From: Anaerovorax odorimutans
GTDB taxonomy: Bacteria > Bacillota > Clostridia > Peptostreptococcales > Anaerovoracaceae
Assembly (NCBI RefSeq): GCF_024459955.1
Contig: NZ_JANFXK010000009.1
Location: 85,413 to 149,412, forward strand
Direction: 5' to 3'
Length of the DNA stretch: 64,000 nt
How positions within the stretch are numbered: the first letter of the stretch is position 1; each line of letters starts with the position of its first letter. The position numbers and the translations under genes were made by a program. Below, in pieces: positions 51,311 through 61,669 of the stretch. The notes under the pieces are model-generated. The model made no database searches. It was given only the letters and a program-made list of their open reading frames with translations, and was not told the origin of the DNA.

Positions 51311-52783
51311 AACGGTTTCTTCTATGTCTCGGACGATATAGGTTATTTTCATTGTTTTGTCGGCGGTTTTTACTACGGGTGAGGGGAGGTTGTTGATTGT
51401 GGCCATGAAATTTGAAACTATACCGATATCTAAGTAAATAATATTCGACCAAGTATAGACAGTGTAAAAAATCGAACCGTCTATAATTCCACCGCTTATA
51501 AAATTTGAAGAACTGCTATGTCCTTTTGTTAGAGAAAGAGATATGTTATCTCCATCTAAAACCATGCCTGGAAATATAATGCGTTTTCCCTGATAGATAC
51601 ATCTCCGCTTGTATGGGGTTTGGGTATATTTCTCTGGTTGCTCTATACCGGCGATTATACTGATCTCCGACGTATTATCTGTGTTTATTTTTAGAGTATC
51701 AAGCTTCGAAATACTTTTATAGCCCGGCAAGTATAGAGTTCTGTTTTTTACCGCTGCAGAAGTGTAAATTTTGTAGTTTCCTTCAATTTTATGCGGGGTA
51801 ATGTCTACATTTTTACAATACATCAGTGCCATTGTTTTCATATTTACTTTTGCCAATGCCAGCTTCGAGGTCTCCATAACTTTGATTAAGTAGCACATAT
51901 CTGGTTCATCCGCTGTTGTAGTAACCATTGTTACTACAGACACGTCACTCCCAAAGGCTCCACCAGAATCACAAATGACGCAAGAGCGACAATTTTTTAT
52001 ATGCCCAATGGTTAAGGGGGCTTCCTTTAAACTAATATTTGAAATGTTTAGACACATATCAAATAAAAAAAGCTTAAACTTTCCGTCCGAAAAAACAGTT
52101 TTGTACGCCTGGAAAGAAAACCGCCCTGGGTCAAAGGATAAAATGTTTTCGATATCCGAATTATTAAAAATCACGTCAATATCAGTACCGGTCACATTTA
52201 CAGCACTCGCGTCAAAAGTATACTGCGATTCGTTGCATAGCCAAAACTTGTGCCCCGCATCCATGTTATCAAGACTTGTAGTGTCGCTTTCTGCGCTCAT
52301 ACGAAGACCCGCATAGCGATTCGGATTTGATCCGCACGCCCCTCCAGTTTTTGTTGTCAACGCCACACTTGCAATCCGTCCGTTCGATTGTGCCGTATTA
52401 AAATCCCACACAAAGCGATATCCATTTTCAATTTCCCCAGATTCAGTTTTGTTAATTGAACCACGCTTTATATCCAACGTGTTGTTCATATAATTATTAG
52501 CATATCCCGTACAACTAATTCCATCATCTAAAGACGGAGGGTTAATATTGTCAGAATCTTCTTCTAATTCAGAGTCAAAAAGCATTACGCCCCCTAAGAG
52601 ATTGCCCAAAACAGGAAAACAAAAATTGCGATGTGATTCTATGTTAAATAACCCCATATCTAGTCGCATAGCATTATCAATTAGATATTTAAGCCCATTG
52701 GTAAACATATTTTCGCTTTTGATTTCTTCCTTTTCTCCCGTATGTACATCGGTCAATTCAATCGTAGTTTCACCCTTCAGCAT
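51308..52783 (-). CDS. Phage tail-tip/baseplate-associated protein, 491 aa
   Basis: I do not recognise a named family. The N-terminal part (GETTIELTDVHTGEKEEIKS) and NMFTNGLKYLIDN resemble the start of tail-tip proteins of Gram-positive siphophages. The rest is beta-rich and might form a receptor-binding or decoration part. It sits between the LamG tail protein and lysis genes, the usual place for host-recognition proteins. Confidence 0.7.
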   Translation of the reverse strand: MLKGETTIELTDVHTGEKEEIKSENMFTNGLKYLIDNAMRLDMGLFNIESHRNFCFPVLGNLLGGVMLFDSELEEDSDNINPPSLDDGISCTGYANNYMNNTLDIKRGSINKTESGEIENGYRFVWDFNTAQSNGRIASVALTTKTGGACGSNPNRYAGLRMSAESDTTSLDNMDAGHKFWLCNESQYTFDASAVNVTGTDIDVIFNNSDIENILSFDPGRFSFQAYKTVFSDGKFKLFLFDMCLNISNISLKEAPLTIGHIKNCRSCVICDSGGAFGSDVSVVTMVTTTADEPDMCYLIKVMETSKLALAKVNMKTMALMYCKNVDITPHKIEGNYKIYTSAAVKNRTLYLPGYKSISKLDTLKINTDNTSEISIIAGIEQPEKYTQTPYKRRCIYQGKRIIFPGMVLDGDNISLSLTKGHSSSSNFISGGIIDGSIFYTVYTWSNIIYLDIGIVSNFMATINNLPSPVVKTADKTMKITYIVRDIEETV

Positions 52784-52792
52784 AAAGTCCTC

Positions 52793-54949
52793 CTAATTTA
52801 TATAATTCACCTTCACCATGTCCAAATAGCTTGTCGTCCCTGGAAGCAAGATTTTCCATTCATACATTCCTGTGGTCGCCTGTTCTGCCCATGCCTCTTG
52901 CGGAATATTTTCTACAACACCTTTTGTCATTCCCGCTTCATCGCCAGTCACGCTCTCCCATGCTGCCGCATCTGCATTATAGATCAACCACGTCTTCCAA
53001 TCATCAAAGCTTAGTTGAAACAAAGCATCATCTGATGTGTTGCAGTACGCACTTGCAATCCCTTTGATGCTTTCATGCGTCATATCGCATCGCCCTGAAT
53101 AGACCACCTGTGGGGGCGGTGTTGCCTGAACCCCCAGTTTCTTTTCTGGAAGAGTTAAATTACTATCCTGCCAGTAGAGCACAGTCGGATTTATCAAGGC
53201 TTTCATCAATGCCGGTTGGAATGCATCAGGCTCCACCCCATGCTCCCGAAAAGCCTGGGCGCTCAGGCTGTCAATCTGTGCCGGTATCAAAGCTCCATCC
53301 GTGATCGTATAGTATTGTCCTGCGCCGTCCCGGATCAAATACCTCCGGTCAAACGGAGGCAGGATATTAATCTTTTCATAGGAGATCACCCAACTGCTCC
53401 CCGTATCATCCTGATGGGTGAATGTAATCATCGGTGTCGAGGCAATTGGTATATTCAGGTTGTAGGTGTTGCTACCACAGACCATTTGGCTGGTTCCAAT
53501 ATAGCTGCTATTCGTCGGTGCCTGGATCACATTAAGAAACATATCTCCTGTATCGAAGAGAAACAGTTCATATACCAACCTTCGGCTAACATCCGTAGAA
53601 TTATATTGTGTATAACCTTCCCACCTGATCTTTAGGAACTTGTAATAACCATATAGTAACCCCTCCTGTCGATAGAGAGAGTACATGGCCCCATCTCTGC
53701 GGCAGATTTTCAACTGCTCTGAACTTACTCCAAATCCGATCCAGTGATTACCGTTCGCATAGATTTTGCTGGCAATCACATTATTAAATCTAAACCAGTC
53801 TACACCATTAACACTCACAGAATCATCATCATGCTTTGTGTTGTTAACGATGACATTCATACCCTCTGTCGTATTTAAATATTGCGCTAAGGCATCTAAG
53901 ATAACCGATACAAAAAAACTTGTAGAAAAATCTTTATATGTTACTGTTATAGTTTTTCTGCCGGCAGCACTGGAATTAAACCCTGTTAACGCATAACGCC
54001 CCTCACCCAGTATAATTTCTGAGAAATCCTCAAATATGCCTGAAATAATTATTCCAGAAGAATTAAACTCTTCACCCAGGAAATAGACATTTTTATCTGG
54101 AAGATTTGATACCTTTATACCTATAAGCTGTTTCACTGCAATAGAACGACTTTTTCTTATGTTTCCTGCTTGGGCAGTAATCGTGGCAGCACCTATACTA
54201 TTGGCTGTCAAAATGTTTCCATCTATAGAAATAACCGCATCGTTATCACTGCTATAAGCAACATCGCCCTGAGAATCCGTTGGAAGCAAAGAGGTCGACA
54301 ATCCTATACTGTCACCTACTTCCAAAATTTCCGGCGCATCTATGACGATATCTACCACAGGTTCGTTATACGTTCCATCCAAAACACTGTCAATATCTTG
54401 GTCAGATAAAACGGTTTCAAATAAGTATAGATTATCCAGCATACCATTTAAGGAATATGACGCATGTGATAAATACAACACATCGCCGAACGTATTATCG
54501 CAGGAATTTGTAATTACTTCTGTTCCATCAAGGATGATAGAATGCGCTGTCCCCGCATGTTTCCACGCCACAAAATGCCAGACATTATCGTTATATTGCC
54601 TTGAGGAACTTACAGTGTTTCCATCCAGAACAATTGCAATACGTCCGTTGCTATTAATTTCAATACCCCGATATGATGCAGCCTTCGCCCAGACAAGCCT
54701 CCTGAAATTGGGATACTTAGAGAGTCCTGTGGATGGTGCTTTGAACCAAAACGTAATTGTGAAATCTTTATTTAAAAACGATGATACATTTGTGAGGTCT
54801 AATTGATAGTAGTCAGTAAGGCTTAAGCATTGCCCGTTCTTACCTGTTCCGTAGATAACTTTTGCACCTTGTATTGAAAACGGCCGATCTTTCATTACGG
54901 AAGTTAAGTTTCCATCAAATAAATATCTTTCATAGCTTACTGTTGACAT
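52793..54949 (-). CDS. Phage tail fibre/adhesin with LamG and Ig-like domains
   Basis: The 718-residue protein has a LamG/concanavalin-like N-terminal domain (about 10-190; FTITFWFKAP, HSIILDGTEV, LDNLYLFETVLSDQDID). Two bacterial Ig-like domains follow (about 200-345; VAYSSDNDAVISIDGN, then ITVTYKDFSTSF), then a beta-rich C-terminus. Such domains bind carbohydrates on the host surface, so this is a likely receptor-binding protein. Its ATG overlaps the preceding stop by one base. Confidence 0.85.
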   Translation of the reverse strand: MSTVSYERYLFDGNLTSVMKDRPFSIQGAKVIYGTGKNGQCLSLTDYYQLDLTNVSSFLNKDFTITFWFKAPSTGLSKYPNFRRLVWAKAASYRGIEINSNGRIAIVLDGNTVSSSRQYNDNVWHFVAWKHAGTAHSIILDGTEVITNSCDNTFGDVLYLSHASYSLNGMLDNLYLFETVLSDQDIDSVLDGTYNEPVVDIVIDAPEILEVGDSIGLSTSLLPTDSQGDVAYSSDNDAVISIDGNILTANSIGAATITAQAGNIRKSRSIAVKQLIGIKVSNLPDKNVYFLGEEFNSSGIIISGIFEDFSEIILGEGRYALTGFNSSAAGRKTITVTYKDFSTSFFVSVILDALAQYLNTTEGMNVIVNNTKHDDDSVSVNGVDWFRFNNVIASKIYANGNHWIGFGVSSEQLKICRRDGAMYSLYRQEGLLYGYYKFLKIRWEGYTQYNSTDVSRRLVYELFLFDTGDMFLNVIQAPTNSSYIGTSQMVCGSNTYNLNIPIASTPMITFTHQDDTGSSWVISYEKINILPPFDRRYLIRDGAGQYYTITDGALIPAQIDSLSAQAFREHGVEPDAFQPALMKALINPTVLYWQDSNLTLPEKKLGVQATPPPQVVYSGRCDMTHESIKGIASAYCNTSDDALFQLSFDDWKTWLIYNADAAAWESVTGDEAGMTKGVVENIPQEAWAEQATTGMYEWKILLPGTTSYLDMVKVNYIN

Positions 54950-56895
54950 TACTCAGTCACCTCCATTTTTTCTACACTCGCAAACTGCCCCGTATCAACC
55001 GTAACGCCGCACATCCGGCCTTCGTCAATTGGCTGTTCCACAAACACGTATGTATAAGACGTCCTCATCGAGAGCCGATCTGCGTCCAACTGCAAGTATT
55101 GGCTGTCTCCAATTAGATCTTTTCCGTACAGAGTATTGGCTTTTACCGCAAGTCCAGCAAGAACCGAATCCATAAATCCGCCTAGCTTAAACGTTATCGG
55201 TTTCAGTTTTAGGCCGGTGAAGTTGTCCTCGAAAATGCCAGGCGTTGGAGCGTCAAAAGAGGTTTCAAGCTGATCCGTATATGCACCCAGCTTTGGCGCC
55301 GCTTGCTGTGGGAGCGATAGACCACTAAAGTCTTCCTCAAAGGACAGTGTACCGTCCCATTCCTCTTTCATGCTCGCCATGCCTTGACCTATTACAGAGC
55401 CAAAACAGTTCATTTTTTCAATCGTAAGATTTCCGCCTGTTGTTTCTATATAAACGTCAAACTTATTTACTGTATTTGCTTTGATTGACTCGATCGGATA
55501 GTAAAGTGCTATTACGTGTTTTCCGTCTACATATGTTTCGATCGGATAGATAGTCGTCACCTCATTATCGTTGATAAAATAGGTAAATTTCACGATCGTC
55601 TGAGGGTCACTATTTGCAACCTCAAAAATAGCTTGTAACTTAAATTCGCCCCATGTCTGCTTCATTGCCGTATACTGAATTGTGGCGATTCGCTGTCTTG
55701 GCGTATCCGCAGTGATTTCATACCGTGTCACATTGGTATAGCTATTAAAAACCAGCCTGTTTTCTTCCGCACTATTCAGCGCCTGCTCAACTTGTGCGGA
55801 TTCCTTTGACTGTGCTTTAGACAGTTTCGGGTTACTCCCAAGACACTCTATCGCTTGCTTTCCGTGATACGCCCAGGTAAAGGACATATTCAGCATGTTG
55901 AAGCGCTGATCTTCTGTATCACGGATGCCTCTGATCTGCACCATGTCTCCCAGGTCAATTGCTGGGTCACCGGTAACAAGCTCAAAGGAACTTGGAGTAA
56001 AAGAAAAGCCGCTTATTTGACTCAAAATTTCCATCAGGGCTGCGCTTCTTGTCTCTTCGCTATAGTTGCTGATCATTGGATTTTCGTCCATGTTGTAACA
56101 TAGTCCAGTTGATCCTTCAATTTCAGTCAAATAGCTATTATCACCGATCTTTATGCTCAACGAACCATATTCGATCATGTAGTCAGAAATCTTTGTCGCA
56201 TTTTGTTTATTTTCACAAATACTATAATTTACCTCTTTCGAATATGTTCTGAGTTCAATCGCTCCGTGACGATCCATCACAGCCACGGTGCTTGTAAGAC
56301 CTGCAAGGTATGATAACACTTCTCGTAAGTTTTTAGGTCTTACATTATCATTTCCGTCAATGCCGCACATCCGCTTTCCGTTTGGCAGCGCTTCAATCTC
56401 TTCTTGCGTTTGCGTCAGAGGTATCCCAGACAGCTCGGAAATTGTACTCAGTACGTTGAAAACGGTTCCATCAACCGAATCAAACGTTAACAGCGCTTCG
56501 TCATCCAGTAAAATCATATTGTCGTAAGCCTGTATTTCAATCGTACTTCCAATCCGATTGGCCTCTGTTATATTGTATATGCCAAGTGGTATTTCCTCCC
56601 ACGTGTTATCTGGCAGCATCAGAAAATATGATAGCGCTATCACTGCATCATACAGGCTATATCGATCAACATCTGACAAAAGCGACATCGTTAATTCAGC
56701 GGAATAAACCGTACCGATCTGAAAGTTACTGTTATCCACGCATTTACTATTGATCGAGACGGAACCCCAGCCAAGACTATCATCGTCAAATGCGATAGTT
56801 GCTCCAGTCTTTTGTGTAATTGTACCTTCTATCCGTGATGTAATCGTAAGCTGCCGAATCGCAGCGTCATACGCCTGTGATGTCTGATAGGGCAT
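54949..56895 (-). CDS. Phage tail/baseplate hub-like protein, 648 aa
   Basis: The N-terminal half (about 1-330) resembles the ring-forming tail-associated proteins of siphophages, with IPLGIYNITEANRIGSTIEI, DNMILLDDEALLTF and a later ISGFSFTPSSFE stretch. The C-terminal half is beta-rich with two related segments (LSFEEDFSGLSLPQQAAPKL; IFEDNFTGLKLKPITFKLGG). It likely joins the tape measure to the fibre proteins. Confidence 0.75.
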   Translation of the reverse strand: MPYQTSQAYDAAIRQLTITSRIEGTITQKTGATIAFDDDSLGWGSVSINSKCVDNSNFQIGTVYSAELTMSLLSDVDRYSLYDAVIALSYFLMLPDNTWEEIPLGIYNITEANRIGSTIEIQAYDNMILLDDEALLTFDSVDGTVFNVLSTISELSGIPLTQTQEEIEALPNGKRMCGIDGNDNVRPKNLREVLSYLAGLTSTVAVMDRHGAIELRTYSKEVNYSICENKQNATKISDYMIEYGSLSIKIGDNSYLTEIEGSTGLCYNMDENPMISNYSEETRSAALMEILSQISGFSFTPSSFELVTGDPAIDLGDMVQIRGIRDTEDQRFNMLNMSFTWAYHGKQAIECLGSNPKLSKAQSKESAQVEQALNSAEENRLVFNSYTNVTRYEITADTPRQRIATIQYTAMKQTWGEFKLQAIFEVANSDPQTIVKFTYFINDNEVTTIYPIETYVDGKHVIALYYPIESIKANTVNKFDVYIETTGGNLTIEKMNCFGSVIGQGMASMKEEWDGTLSFEEDFSGLSLPQQAAPKLGAYTDQLETSFDAPTPGIFEDNFTGLKLKPITFKLGGFMDSVLAGLAVKANTLYGKDLIGDSQYLQLDADRLSMRTSYTYVFVEQPIDEGRMCGVTVDTGQFASVEKMEVTE

Positions 56896-56907
56896 GACCT
56901 GCCTCCT

Positions 56908-57255
56908 TTAAAATTCTATCAGTGAAAACGATAAATCCCATGTTGCTTTGCCACCTGTAATTGATTTAAGTGTCAGGTCTCGATCCCCTGCATACATTTT
57001 TGCCGTTTCGGTTTCTCCTTCAAAAAAAGCGACTGTTACAGATTCTTGCTTCACTTTTATTAAGATGTTTGCAGCCTGTTCCGTAGTGAGATTTGTCCAC
57101 GACACGTCAATTTTATGCACCTCTCCCCGAACCATTTCCCGGCTCATGATGCCTTTTTCGTTACGGCCTGTGCTTTCTGCGTCAATGGCCTGTAATGCTA
57201 CCTTGTATGCGGTAGGACTCGGGCAGGCGTATCCGTCTAATTTTAGCAGTTTCAT
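56908..57255 (-). CDS. Small phage tail protein (DUF6711-like)
   Basis: The 115-residue protein has the start KLLKLDGYACPSPTAYKV and a mid-part with DVSWTNLT, as in a small family found between tape-measure and tail-tip genes. It may be a distal-tail-like connector. It lies six bases after the tape-measure gene. Confidence 0.7.
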   Translation of the reverse strand: MKLLKLDGYACPSPTAYKVALQAIDAESTGRNEKGIMSREMVRGEVHKIDVSWTNLTTEQAANILIKVKQESVTVAFFEGETETAKMYAGDRDLTLKSITGGKATWDLSFSLIEF

Positions 57256-57260
57256 CGTCT

Positions 57261-60200
57261 TTACCTCCCTGTCCTAATAATTTTTCGCTGGTTTGCATCG
57301 TATATGATTTCTTCTATTTTTTTCATGCCAAAGTAGATCGGCATTACAAGGTTACCATCCTTATTGCGCTTGACTAAAACGTCCAACTGATTTTGGTTCA
57401 CATCTAAAATCGTTGAAACTAAGGCTTTTAGCTCCTCCAACTGTGTTTTAAGCCCATTTAATTCTCCCATTTGTGCGTCTGCACTACCGGAAGGTCGAGT
57501 TCCTGTTACGATTGTAAGTCGTGGTGTTTGTGTCACCATACTGGCCTGCATACTGCGAGTTCCGGCCTGAACGGTCGCCCGTACCGCATCAACCGAGCTT
57601 TTAAGCGATGAAAACGGTCCCCGCAGGGTAGACATTACCGCAGCCTTAATACCTGCTGTAATCTGGTTTTGGTTCGCGACTGCGGTTCGCCCGCCGAGTG
57701 TACCCACCATCTCAGGGCCAGCCTCATTCGCCACGAACACGTCGCCTTTATCCGGAAACCCGCCTGTTGCGAAATGGGGTATGCCTGGTATATAGGCGCC
57801 AATTGCACTCGCTATCCCGCTAAAAGAGGGCAGTTCAATTTCCGGAAAATGGAGTGACGGCAGGCTATCCCACCAGTCTTTTACTCTCTTCCAAGCCGCT
57901 TTTATCTTTGCAAGTATGTCCTCTATTTTCGTAGTTATTTTTTTCAGCGTTGGCTTACTTCCCCAATAGTCCAATACTTTTTGGAACGCATTCCGTACCC
58001 TGTCTCGAAAATTAGAAATTGCGGAAGTAATCGTTTTTAAACTCGGCTTGCTTCCCCAAAACCCCAATACCGATGACCATGCATTACTGATTCGTTCTCG
58101 AAAGTTTGAAATTGTCGTCGTGATCTCTTTTATATTGACCTTACTTCCCCAGAAGGACTGTACGCCGTCCCATCGCTCTCTAACTTTGGCCGCAAAATCG
58201 GCGGCTTGTGCTTTAATATCTGACAGCTTCGTCTTTTTGTTGTCCCACCAATCTTTTGTGGCAGTCCATTTTTCCGCCACGCTAGTCGTAAACTCAGCAG
58301 CCTTCGCTTTGATGTCGCTTAAAGTGTTGTTGCTGCTCCACCACTGCTTTACGCTCTCCCATTTTTCTGTAATAGCGGCGCCTAAATCTGGTACGCGCGG
58401 GGCTTTGATGTCCGGAAGCTTAAACAAATCTTTCAGTGAGCTTCCTTTGAAGAAATCAACTACCTTCTTAATTCCACCCGCAACAAGCTCGATCACATCC
58501 GCAATTTTCTCGAAAACCTTGCCAAGCAGTTCAAAGGCTCCAGCTACGCCCTTAACAGCTAAAATAATTCCGCCCCCGAAGAGTTTTGCAAGTTCCCCAA
58601 GTGCCGGCCCGAGCACCTTCTTTAAGATGTTGCCTACTGGTTCCAATGCCTTCAAGAGTTTCTGAAATGCAGAAACCAGTTTTCCTAAGCTTTCTGCAAA
58701 GCGCTTGACTGCTGGACTGAGGTATTGTTTAAATACCTTTTGCAGATCATCTCCGAAGGCATCAATAACCGGTACAACATATTCGTCCCAGATATCGCAG
58801 AACCCTTTTACAACCTTCGTTAAAGTCCCGATGATCCCATCCACCGCAGGCTTCATGTACTTTTCATACGAGCCTTTGAAATATTTCATAATTTCATCGA
58901 CTTCATTTTTTAAGGTTTTTACGATTTTTCCCAGTGGTTCAAGCGTTTTTTCTAATGACTGTTTTATCCGCTCTGCGTTCCTTGTGATTGGCTCAAAAAT
59001 CAACCTTACGATATCTTTTCCGATTGTCATGCCAGCAGTAGCGATTCCGGCCGCCGCATTGGTAAAAATGCCGATCAAATCCGCAGTCATTTGTTTGGCT
59101 TTTTCACTGCGGAATACAGAGAAAATATCTGCAATCCCGTCAATAAACTCGCCAACAACTTTTGCGGCCTGTCCTGCTGCATTCAATGACTGTGAAAAGC
59201 AGGTCGATAAAAATTCTTTATTTTGCTCTAAATAACGCCTTAGGCCGCCAACAACATTGCTCGCTATCGTTGTTCCAATACTTGCAACGCCGTGTAGCGC
59301 AGAAAGCAATCCGTCTGTTACATCAGAGCCAAACTGCCTGATGGCATCCATCACTTTGCTACTTTGAAAGATGCTTGCTACGGCTTCCACAATGCCAGTG
59401 GCATCCCGGAAGATGCTCTCCCATTCCCTCAGCAGCGCTTCCAGCGCGTCTATTATTTTCTGCTTGTTTTTTGTAAGAGAATCTCGAACACCGAGCGTAA
59501 ATTGCTCGATCATCTTTACGCCCGTTTCAAGCGCTAACATCACAAGCTTTGTAAAAAATGTCGTTATTTCCTCGCTTAGTCCTTGCAATGCCGCCAGAAT
59601 CTTAGGATCGGTAAATATGTCCGCGATGATCGTACCGATGTCCTCAAGTGCTTTTAGCGTGTTGATTAACGAATCAACAATAGAGGACCACTTTTGAATA
59701 ATCCACTTTTTGTTTTTTTCTAAGGAATCAGCTATCCCGTTCGCAATAGCTGCGCCGCACTGAACACCAATTCTTGCCATATCTCCGACGAGTACACCAA
59801 GCGTATGTGCCAGCTGTTTTGCCAGCTCATCGGCCTTTTTAATCACTTCACTGTCGGTAAAGATATCTTTCAGCGCCCGACCAACACGCTTAATCGCATC
59901 AAGAAGGTCATTGAATTCGGTTCCCTTATATCCCAACTTGAAACCTTTTTCGAATTCATCCTTGAGTTCTTTAAATTTGTCAATAACAGATTGCAGTCCC
60001 TTACTGATCTTTCCGACTTCCTTTGCGGCAGCATCTCCATACCCGTTTCCTGGGATTTCCGGTGCTGCTCCAGCACCTGTATCCGATTTATCCTTTCCCC
60101 CAAGACGATTAATCTGGTCGAACCCCATGAGAGATTTTTGCAACTTCTTTGCGGCCTTTGTTGCCTGATCGGCGCCGTCTACCGCATCATCAACCGCACC

Positions 60201-61133
60201 TGCCGTTACGTCATTGAGGTTACCGACCTCAGTACCGACTGCCCCAACACCACTTGCTGCATTGGTCACATCTTTACCTGTTACTTGTGCAACAAATTCC
60301 GCAAACGCCCTACCGCACTCGACGAGTTTACCCATCAAGGTGTTTAACGCTTTAATCACTGGTGTAAATACGGTAATGAGCGCTTGGCCGATCGTAGCCA
60401 TAAAGCTTTCCCATTGTAATTTTAAAAGCCGTACCTGATTGGCCCAGCTTCCAGATGTACGGGCAAAATCGCCTTGTGCAGCCCCAAGTTTTTCCTGTAC
60501 AAACTTATATCGTAACGCAACCTTCTCCGCTTCGGACATTTGCTGCGTGGTCTTTCCAAACCCATTTGCAAGCGCATAGGCATCCAAAGCGGACTGAGTC
60601 ATAACGACACCGAGGTCTTTCAGAGTCTCCGTCTCACCAGTAAATACGCTCTTTAATTTCGTGTAAGCTTCGTCTTGCGAAATGTTATAGAAAGACGCCA
60701 CATCGCCGGCCAGTCCAGTCAGTGCGGTGGACATGTTATAGGCAGATTGTTCTGAGAAGCCGAAGCTCTTCGCCATCGCCCCAAAGGTTCCTGTGAACTT
60801 TTTCGCCATCGTTTCCGACAGTCCAAACCCCGCTGCCGCACTTTTTGCAAAAGCATCGACTTGTGCTTTCATTCGGGGGAAAGTCACATCCACAACATTC
60901 TCGACTTCCGCCAGGTCAGAGCCAAGATCAAGGCATTTCTTCGAAAACGTAACAAGTTCTTTCACTGTGAATGCAGCTGCCAAGGCTCCGCCAATCTTTC
61001 GGCCGAACCCCGCCATTTTGCCTTCCAGCGCTTTTGCGTTGCCCTGAATACCCCGCATGTCTTTATTGAATTTATCCCGGTTTACAACTAAATCAAGGCC
61101 AATCTGACCAATGCTAACCGCCATAAACGCCAC
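57261..61133 (-). CDS. Phage tail tape measure protein
   Basis: The 1290-residue protein has a tape-measure N-terminus (FNKDMRGIQGNAKALEGKMA; GLSETMAKKFTGTFGAMAKS), long helical stretches and hydrophobic segments. Repeat units around Trp (such as EKWESVKQWW, EKWTATKDWW, RERWDGVQSFWGSK, SNAWSSVLGFWGSK) lie at about residues 930-1090. Its length sets tail length. It is the longest phage gene and anchors the order of the module. Confidence 0.95.
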   Translation of the reverse strand: MAFMAVSIGQIGLDLVVNRDKFNKDMRGIQGNAKALEGKMAGFGRKIGGALAAAFTVKELVTFSKKCLDLGSDLAEVENVVDVTFPRMKAQVDAFAKSAAAGFGLSETMAKKFTGTFGAMAKSFGFSEQSAYNMSTALTGLAGDVASFYNISQDEAYTKLKSVFTGETETLKDLGVVMTQSALDAYALANGFGKTTQQMSEAEKVALRYKFVQEKLGAAQGDFARTSGSWANQVRLLKLQWESFMATIGQALITVFTPVIKALNTLMGKLVECGRAFAEFVAQVTGKDVTNAASGVGAVGTEVGNLNDVTAGAVDDAVDGADQATKAAKKLQKSLMGFDQINRLGGKDKSDTGAGAAPEIPGNGYGDAAAKEVGKISKGLQSVIDKFKELKDEFEKGFKLGYKGTEFNDLLDAIKRVGRALKDIFTDSEVIKKADELAKQLAHTLGVLVGDMARIGVQCGAAIANGIADSLEKNKKWIIQKWSSIVDSLINTLKALEDIGTIIADIFTDPKILAALQGLSEEITTFFTKLVMLALETGVKMIEQFTLGVRDSLTKNKQKIIDALEALLREWESIFRDATGIVEAVASIFQSSKVMDAIRQFGSDVTDGLLSALHGVASIGTTIASNVVGGLRRYLEQNKEFLSTCFSQSLNAAGQAAKVVGEFIDGIADIFSVFRSEKAKQMTADLIGIFTNAAAGIATAGMTIGKDIVRLIFEPITRNAERIKQSLEKTLEPLGKIVKTLKNEVDEIMKYFKGSYEKYMKPAVDGIIGTLTKVVKGFCDIWDEYVVPVIDAFGDDLQKVFKQYLSPAVKRFAESLGKLVSAFQKLLKALEPVGNILKKVLGPALGELAKLFGGGIILAVKGVAGAFELLGKVFEKIADVIELVAGGIKKVVDFFKGSSLKDLFKLPDIKAPRVPDLGAAITEKWESVKQWWSSNNTLSDIKAKAAEFTTSVAEKWTATKDWWDNKKTKLSDIKAQAADFAAKVRERWDGVQSFWGSKVNIKEITTTISNFRERISNAWSSVLGFWGSKPSLKTITSAISNFRDRVRNAFQKVLDYWGSKPTLKKITTKIEDILAKIKAAWKRVKDWWDSLPSLHFPEIELPSFSGIASAIGAYIPGIPHFATGGFPDKGDVFVANEAGPEMVGTLGGRTAVANQNQITAGIKAAVMSTLRGPFSSLKSSVDAVRATVQAGTRSMQASMVTQTPRLTIVTGTRPSGSADAQMGELNGLKTQLEELKALVSTILDVNQNQLDVLVKRNKDGNLVMPIYFGMKKIEEIIYDANQRKIIRTGR

Positions 61134-61172
61134 CTACCTTTATATTCCAAAAGACATCGGCGCATAATGGCT

Positions 61173-61322
61173 CTACCTGTCCTGCTCTATTCGTATTTCA
61201 AATTTCTTTTTACATTTCTTGCCCTTGCAGGTAATATACAGCCCTTTTGCAGCTGCCTTCTCGCTGTAAAAGACTGGCATACGATACCCGCAATAGGGGC
61301 AAGTCACCTGCCTTAATGTCAT
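61173..61322 (-). CDS. Com-like zinc-finger protein, 49 aa (short gene)
   Basis: This short frame begins with an ATG that overlaps the previous stop (ATGA). It encodes a four-Cys zinc ribbon: Cys8 and Cys11 (TCPYCGYR) and Cys32 and Cys37 (ITCKGKKCKKKF). Its size and pattern match Com-type translational activators and small phage zinc-finger proteins. It lies between the tail chaperones and tape measure. Function is inferred only. Confidence 0.7.
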   Translation of the reverse strand: MTLRQVTCPYCGYRMPVFYSEKAAAKGLYITCKGKKCKKKFEIRIEQDR

Positions 61323-61669
61323 CCGCCTGCCAGTCCCTTCATTATATCCTCAAGCTCTCGCATCGCCCTCTCATAATCCTGCGGCGTAATCTCCTCAGCC
61401 CTTTTATTCTGCCATTCGTCATGGATACGTCTCGCCTCTGGGCTGAACGCCTTAATTGCATCCGGATCGGTTTCGGTCCGAATCGCAATGATGTTTCCGA
61501 GAGGGGTTCGTTCATTTAAGCCGGATATCAGATCTCGAAACTCATCCCATTTCATACTATCAAGCTCCTTTGACAACCGAATTCCGTATTGTGTTTGAAA
61601 GGAGCTTACGATTAAACCGAAATCGTTTACGAGATCGTATCCGGCATCACTACTCTCCCTCGGGTTCAT
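61319..61669 (-). CDS. Tail assembly chaperone, second frame (Gp15-like)
   Basis: The 116-residue protein has the Gp15-like pattern LIVSSFQTQYGIRL followed by a MKWDEFRDLISGLN segment. It overlaps the preceding gene by 20 bases in the +1 frame. Its ATG has only a poorly spaced AAAGG, so it may be made as a frameshift extension of the first chaperone or by coupling. Confidence 0.8.
   Translation of the reverse strand: MNPRESSDAGYDLVNDFGLIVSSFQTQYGIRLSKELDSMKWDEFRDLISGLNERTPLGNIIAIRTETDPDAIKAFSPEARRIHDEWQNKRAEEITPQDYERAMRELEDIMKGLAGG

Noticed and set aside
51308..54949. Diversity-generating retroelement target in tail genes
   Set aside because: No reverse transcriptase, template repeat or adenine-biased variable repeat was found in the visible prophage part.
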